Of a DNA stretch of 64,000 bases, positions 60,760 through 64,000 are shown piece by piece. Each line of letters opens with the position of its first letter. Positions within the stretch are counted from its first letter, which is position 1. Origin of the DNA: Drouetiella hepatica Uher 2000/2452 (lineage in GTDB: Bacteria > Cyanobacteriota > Cyanobacteriia > Elainellales > Elainellaceae); contig JAHHHD010000006.1 in assembly GCA_019359505.1 (NCBI GenBank), positions 62,001-126,000 on the forward strand, read 5' to 3'. The translations under genes and the position numbers were made by a program. Below the pieces are notes generated by a model. That model saw nothing but the letters and a program-made list of their open reading frames with translations, was not told the origin of the DNA and did not search any database.

Positions 60760-63264
60760 TTACTTGCGTTTGCGTCTTCCGGGTCTGGAGGGCAATCCTC
60801 CAGAAGGGAAGCCAAAGCCGAAGCTGTCGTCTTCGTCATCCTCGCTCCCAAAGCTAGGCATGTCATTCATCACCATACGCTTGAGTTCGGGCAGCATGCG
60901 TTGCAGTTCAGCAGGGGACATTTTGCTGCCAAACATCTTGCGAATCATGTCCTCTAGCAATTTATCTATATTTCCCATGCCCATAGGGTTGAAGGCATCC
61001 AGATCAGGCAGAAATTCTTGCGCTTCCTGGGCAGTGAGGAATGCCTCCTCTTCGCGGAAGGCTTGCAGAGATTTGTCCTGGATGCGACGGGCGATCTCGA
61101 AGCCTTCCTGTCTAAATTTCTCGTAGCTGGGTGAATAGGCAGGGTAAGTCGTTGCTTGTGCCAGCAGCAGCAGCGGATTTTGCGGTTCTTTGCCGAGGGC
61201 GGTTTCGATGAAGGGACGTAAAACCTGGGCTTGGGCATTATTGGCAAAGCGACGCACCCGTAGCTGAATTTCCGCTAGGGCATTGCCGGGTTGCGGCTGG
61301 ATGCCCAGATAGGACTGGAGGGGAAGCTGCAGCTTTTTCGAGTCGCGTTCCTTCAGCGCCAGGACGACGAGATTGGCGGTTCGGGCGGCGGGCTGCTGGT
61401 CGCCCAGGGCAATCAGCTTCACCGTATATTGGCTGATGAGAGCAGCTATGCCCTTCTCTCGTTTGGCAAAAAGCACCAAAGAGAGGGCGATCGCCTCCAC
61501 CGTTTGCACCTGCTCTGGAGCCGCTAAACCTTGCAAAAGCGCCTCCCATTCAGGAACGGCTTGGGCTTGATTCAGCGAAACATTGCCCCCAGAGTTAGGT
61601 TCACCCTCAACTGCCTCCACAAAAATCTGACAGGCGCGTAAAGGTGAACTCAGCTTGCTACCTGCCTGAGCTGAGTGACTTTCGACTAAGTGACTAAAGA
61701 GCGGGTAGCTGCGGGTAGACAGCGCCTCTACCCAAGGCAGCACCTCAACATCGGCTTCGGGGTTGAGATCGCCAAACTTTTTGCCAAAGCGACGACGGAC
61801 TTCCAGCGCGGCAGCTGAGTTGCCCAAGGTCTTCCAGGTGTCTACTAGAACGCTGTAAATTTCCTCCGTGCGACAGCCCCCCTCTAGCGCCTGGGTCAAG
61901 AGCTGAGTTGCCTCGTCGTGGCGCTCTTCTAGCACCGCGATTAGCCCTCGTCGCCCGATCGCTTCTGGCGATTGAGGATCAATCCGCTCTGCTGTTTGCA
62001 GTTCTCCTAGGGCGGCACGCTGCTTCCCTAAAGCCATCCAGGTATCCGCCAGACGGCAGTGAGCGTAGGAAAGCGTTGCCTTGCGGCGATCGTCCGACCA
62101 GCTTTGCGGATTTTGTTTAAAGTCCTGCTCTAGCCATTTAATGATGCGCGTCAACAATCGCTGGAGCGCCTGATAATCCTCATTCAGATCCAGGACTTTC
62201 ATCAGATTCACCGCCAACTGCGGCTCAAAAGGCTGCTCCTGCTGCAAGAGCTGCCAAAACTCTGCGGCGCAATTTACCTCGCCTTGAGTCATAGACTGCT
62301 CTCCCGCCATCGCCAACAGCGCCGGACGCAGGACTGCTACTTCTGGAAATTTGCTAGAGCGGCGATCGAGTCTCAGCATGGCATGAGCTGCCTCATGGGA
62401 ATTGTTCTTACCCAGATCTTCCAGCAGGGACAGGATGTGAGCCACCTCAGCCGTTCCGCTGAAAGCCGGATTGGTCTGATTGAACAAAATCTGTTCCATC
62501 GGCGGCTCCCCGGTTTCCAGGTGTTGCAGCAGGGCAAGTCGGTGCAGGAGCGGATGCTCAGTATAGGCGGGTCTGCCAAAGGAAAACGCCCATTGTGCTG
62601 AAGATTTCAGACCCAGTTGAGCGGCTGCCGCATCCCAATTTTTCAGAATTTGCTGGGTGTAAACTTGCCAGATTGCGGGGCGATCGCCCGGAGTTACAGG
62701 ACGCTTGAGCTTCTGGAATGCCGCTAACGCCACGTCCGGTTGCTCTGCCTTCAGCGCCAGGACGCCTCGCAGCCAGTGCTGCTGCGCTGCCGGAAACCGC
62801 TTTGACTGCTGACTCAACAACTGTTCAACGGCGGCGGTGTCGCCTTGCAGCAGCAGCAGCTTGGCGTAGCAAATGCTGTAGTCCTTGGGCAAAGTGCCCG
62901 CTTCAAAGGCTGGGCGAATGAGGGCGATCGCCGCATCCAGCCGATTTGCTGCCAGCAGCGTTTTTGCTAGCCAGTAGTGAGACTCACCCAACAACCCCAA
63001 TCCTAACGCCTGACGAAGTGACGGATCAGCTTGCTTAAGATCGCCCTTCTGAAACTCCTGTTTGCCTCTCAGTAGCCAGATTTCGGCTTCTGAGGGCGTA
63101 AATTTTACATCAGGCTGGGTACGCTGCGCCTTGCGAATTTCCTCTAGCGCCTGACGATATTTTTCCTGCTTGAGCAAAGAGTTGAGCTGTGCCTGAAGCT
63201 TTTCCTGCGGCGACAATGGCGCAGAGCTAGCTAGCTCACGTTTTGGGAGGCGTTGCTTAGCCAC
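60760..63264 (-). CDS. Large TPR-repeat protein of the chaperone operon
   Basis: 834 residues, GTG start at 63264. The whole length is helical, with numerous TPR-like units (KYRQALEEIRKAQ, GDLKQADPSLRQALGLG, RLDAAIALIRPAFEAG, RHDEATQLLTQALEGG). The C-terminal tail is Asp/Glu/Ser then Gly/Arg/Lys-rich (SFGSEDDEDDSFGFGFPSGG, RPGRRKRK), likely disordered. It is first in the operon, 50 bases upstream of the J-like gene. Probably a scaffold or client receptor for the chaperones. No signal peptide. Confidence 0.82.
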   Translation of the reverse strand: MAKQRLPKRELASSAPLSPQEKLQAQLNSLLKQEKYRQALEEIRKAQRTQPDVKFTPSEAEIWLLRGKQEFQKGDLKQADPSLRQALGLGLLGESHYWLAKTLLAANRLDAAIALIRPAFEAGTLPKDYSICYAKLLLLQGDTAAVEQLLSQQSKRFPAAQQHWLRGVLALKAEQPDVALAAFQKLKRPVTPGDRPAIWQVYTQQILKNWDAAAAQLGLKSSAQWAFSFGRPAYTEHPLLHRLALLQHLETGEPPMEQILFNQTNPAFSGTAEVAHILSLLEDLGKNNSHEAAHAMLRLDRRSSKFPEVAVLRPALLAMAGEQSMTQGEVNCAAEFWQLLQQEQPFEPQLAVNLMKVLDLNEDYQALQRLLTRIIKWLEQDFKQNPQSWSDDRRKATLSYAHCRLADTWMALGKQRAALGELQTAERIDPQSPEAIGRRGLIAVLEERHDEATQLLTQALEGGCRTEEIYSVLVDTWKTLGNSAAALEVRRRFGKKFGDLNPEADVEVLPWVEALSTRSYPLFSHLVESHSAQAGSKLSSPLRACQIFVEAVEGEPNSGGNVSLNQAQAVPEWEALLQGLAAPEQVQTVEAIALSLVLFAKREKGIAALISQYTVKLIALGDQQPAARTANLVVLALKERDSKKLQLPLQSYLGIQPQPGNALAEIQLRVRRFANNAQAQVLRPFIETALGKEPQNPLLLLAQATTYPAYSPSYEKFRQEGFEIARRIQDKSLQAFREEEAFLTAQEAQEFLPDLDAFNPMGMGNIDKLLEDMIRKMFGSKMSPAELQRMLPELKRMVMNDMPSFGSEDDEDDSFGFGFPSGGLPSRPGRRKRK

Positions 63265-63376
63265 AGAGATATTCCCCTAGACGCACAAATTCACATAAAC
63301 ACCAATGTAGAGATATTAGTTGAGAATATCAACGACAGCTTAAATTCAGCGACAATTCTATTGAGGCGACTCTGTG

Positions 63377-63468
63377 GCGATCGCCAGTTTAGCTTAGGGC
63401 ATTTTTGGTGGGGAGCTTCGCGCCCCACCAAAAATGTCCCCGTCCTAACCGCCTTGGCGGTTGCTATA
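63377..63468. mobile_element. MITE-like palindromic element, second family, copy 2 (inverted)
   Basis: About 92 bp, reverse orientation and diverged from the element at 22763: right end CGCCTTGGCGGTTGCTATA is the complement of the left end there, and CGTCCTAA is the TTAGGACG match. Hairpin arms GGCATTTTTGGTGGGG and CCCCACCAAAAATGTCC flank apex GGGGAGC-TTC-GCGCCCC (one mismatch). Confidence 0.8.
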
Positions 63469-63493
63469 CCTAGCGGATATTTCTGGAAATCAT

Positions 63494-64000
63494 ATGACGG
63501 CTTTTCTCAAGCGATTTTCTCAAGGGATGGCGATCGCTCTCATCATTCTGCTTAGCTTTACAGTCCTCAGCGCTCCCGCCTTGGCAAGCTTTCTCCGCAC
63601 TGCCGATGCAGGGGCGATCGTTGTACAGTCGCGGCGCACCTTGCGCGATCAGCATCGACAGAGCTGGCAGGTAATCGCCTTCAAGCGAGTGCAGCCTAAC
63701 GCGCCAGAGGAGGCAATCTACCTACGGCTGGTTGCCTTTCCAGGCAGCGTGGCGATCGATCATCCTCAGCCGATTCTGCTGAGTAACGTTCAGGGTCAAG
63801 TGTGGTCAGCCGCCGATCGCTCTAGTCAAATTGCCATATCTGCCCAGCCCAGTGTCGGGCAGAGCGTGGGGCAGTACGAACTTCAAGCCGTCTTGTCCAA
63901 GCTCCCCGATCAGACCTTGCGGCTAGAAGTCCCAACTGCTCAAGAGGCGATCGTCTTACGCATCCCGCCTGCCCTGATTCAAGAATGGCAAACCGTGGCG
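63494..64000 (+). CDS. DUF3122 secreted protein, 3' end outside the window
   Basis: 169 codons visible, still open at the edge. An N-terminal signal peptide (MTAFLKRFSQGMAIALIILL, SFTVLSAPALA) precedes a mature part starting SFLRTADAG. Family-like features are the Q-S-R-x-x-L-R-D-x-x segment (VQSRRTLRDQHRQSWQVIAF) and, near the edge, LRIPPALIQEWQTVA, which is close to the usual C-terminus of DUF3122, so only a few codons are probably missing. It is found in cyanobacteria and likely periplasmic or thylakoid-lumenal; role unknown. The MITE-like element ends 25 bases upstream. Confidence 0.85.
   Translation, partial: MTAFLKRFSQGMAIALIILLSFTVLSAPALASFLRTADAGAIVVQSRRTLRDQHRQSWQVIAFKRVQPNAPEEAIYLRLVAFPGSVAIDHPQPILLSNVQGQVWSAADRSSQIAISAQPSVGQSVGQYELQAVLSKLPDQTLRLEVPTAQEAIVLRIPPALIQEWQTVA

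Overview
The window is chromosomal DNA of a cyanobacterium. It carries psbA (photosystem II D1), a CrtR-type carotene hydroxylase, LL-diaminopimelate aminotransferase, B12-dependent ribonucleotide reductase and several small proteins of cyanobacterial type. The octamer GCGATCGC (HIP1) is scattered through it. A filamentous Leptolyngbya-like organism is plausible from the giant RTX surface protein and the many intergenic palindromes and short tandem repeats, but that is inference. No rRNA, tRNA or CRISPR array was recognised.

Layout. 0.3-5.1 kb: a membrane-anchored coiled-coil/TPR protein, a DUF29 protein, crtR, a second TPR protein and small hypotheticals. 5.2-11.3 kb, minus strand: nrdJ, a single-stranded-DNA-binding protein and a nucleotidyltransferase fused to a degenerate phosphomannomutase-like domain. 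11.4-16.9 kb: a 59-residue protein, a methyltransferase, a secreted RTX protein with a glycoside-hydrolase-like domain and a Uma2 nuclease. 17-19.7 kb: ruvC, an epimerase and an HNH nuclease. 20-21.2 kb: psbA with promoter and terminator, encoding a Glu130 form of D1. 21.5-27.4 kb: dapL, a radical SAM gene overlapping a family 2 glycosyltransferase, and the siroheme genes sirB and cobA. 27.7-29.4 kb: DUF2993 and DUF2231 proteins and a tiny membrane peptide.

29.8-47.4 kb is a surface/stress region: an 11.5-kb gene for a 3830-residue DUF4347/delta-60/Ig-repeat/RTX protein, an acidic low-complexity protein, a CHRD-domain protein, a BON lipoprotein, a glycine-rich stress protein and a C39-like peptidase. 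47.4-52.8 kb: trhO, a Ser/Thr kinase, maf, an acetyltransferase and a cysteine desulfurase. 53-57.2 kb: an SNF2 helicase and SWIM-finger pair. 57.3-63.3 kb: a compact five-gene chaperone operon (TPR protein, J-like protein, GrpE, short Hsp70, Zn-ribbon/TPR protein). A DUF3122 gene runs off the right edge.

Two themes cut across the genes. First, at least ten intergenic palindromes have unrelated arms but nearly the same apex (GCGC-NNN-GCGC). Several are framed by imperfect terminal inverted repeats like MITEs, and two of these supply the last codons and stop of a neighbouring gene. Second, short tandem repeats of 12-21 bp occur between and inside genes. The strongest candidates for something little described are this modular palindrome family and the chaperone operon.
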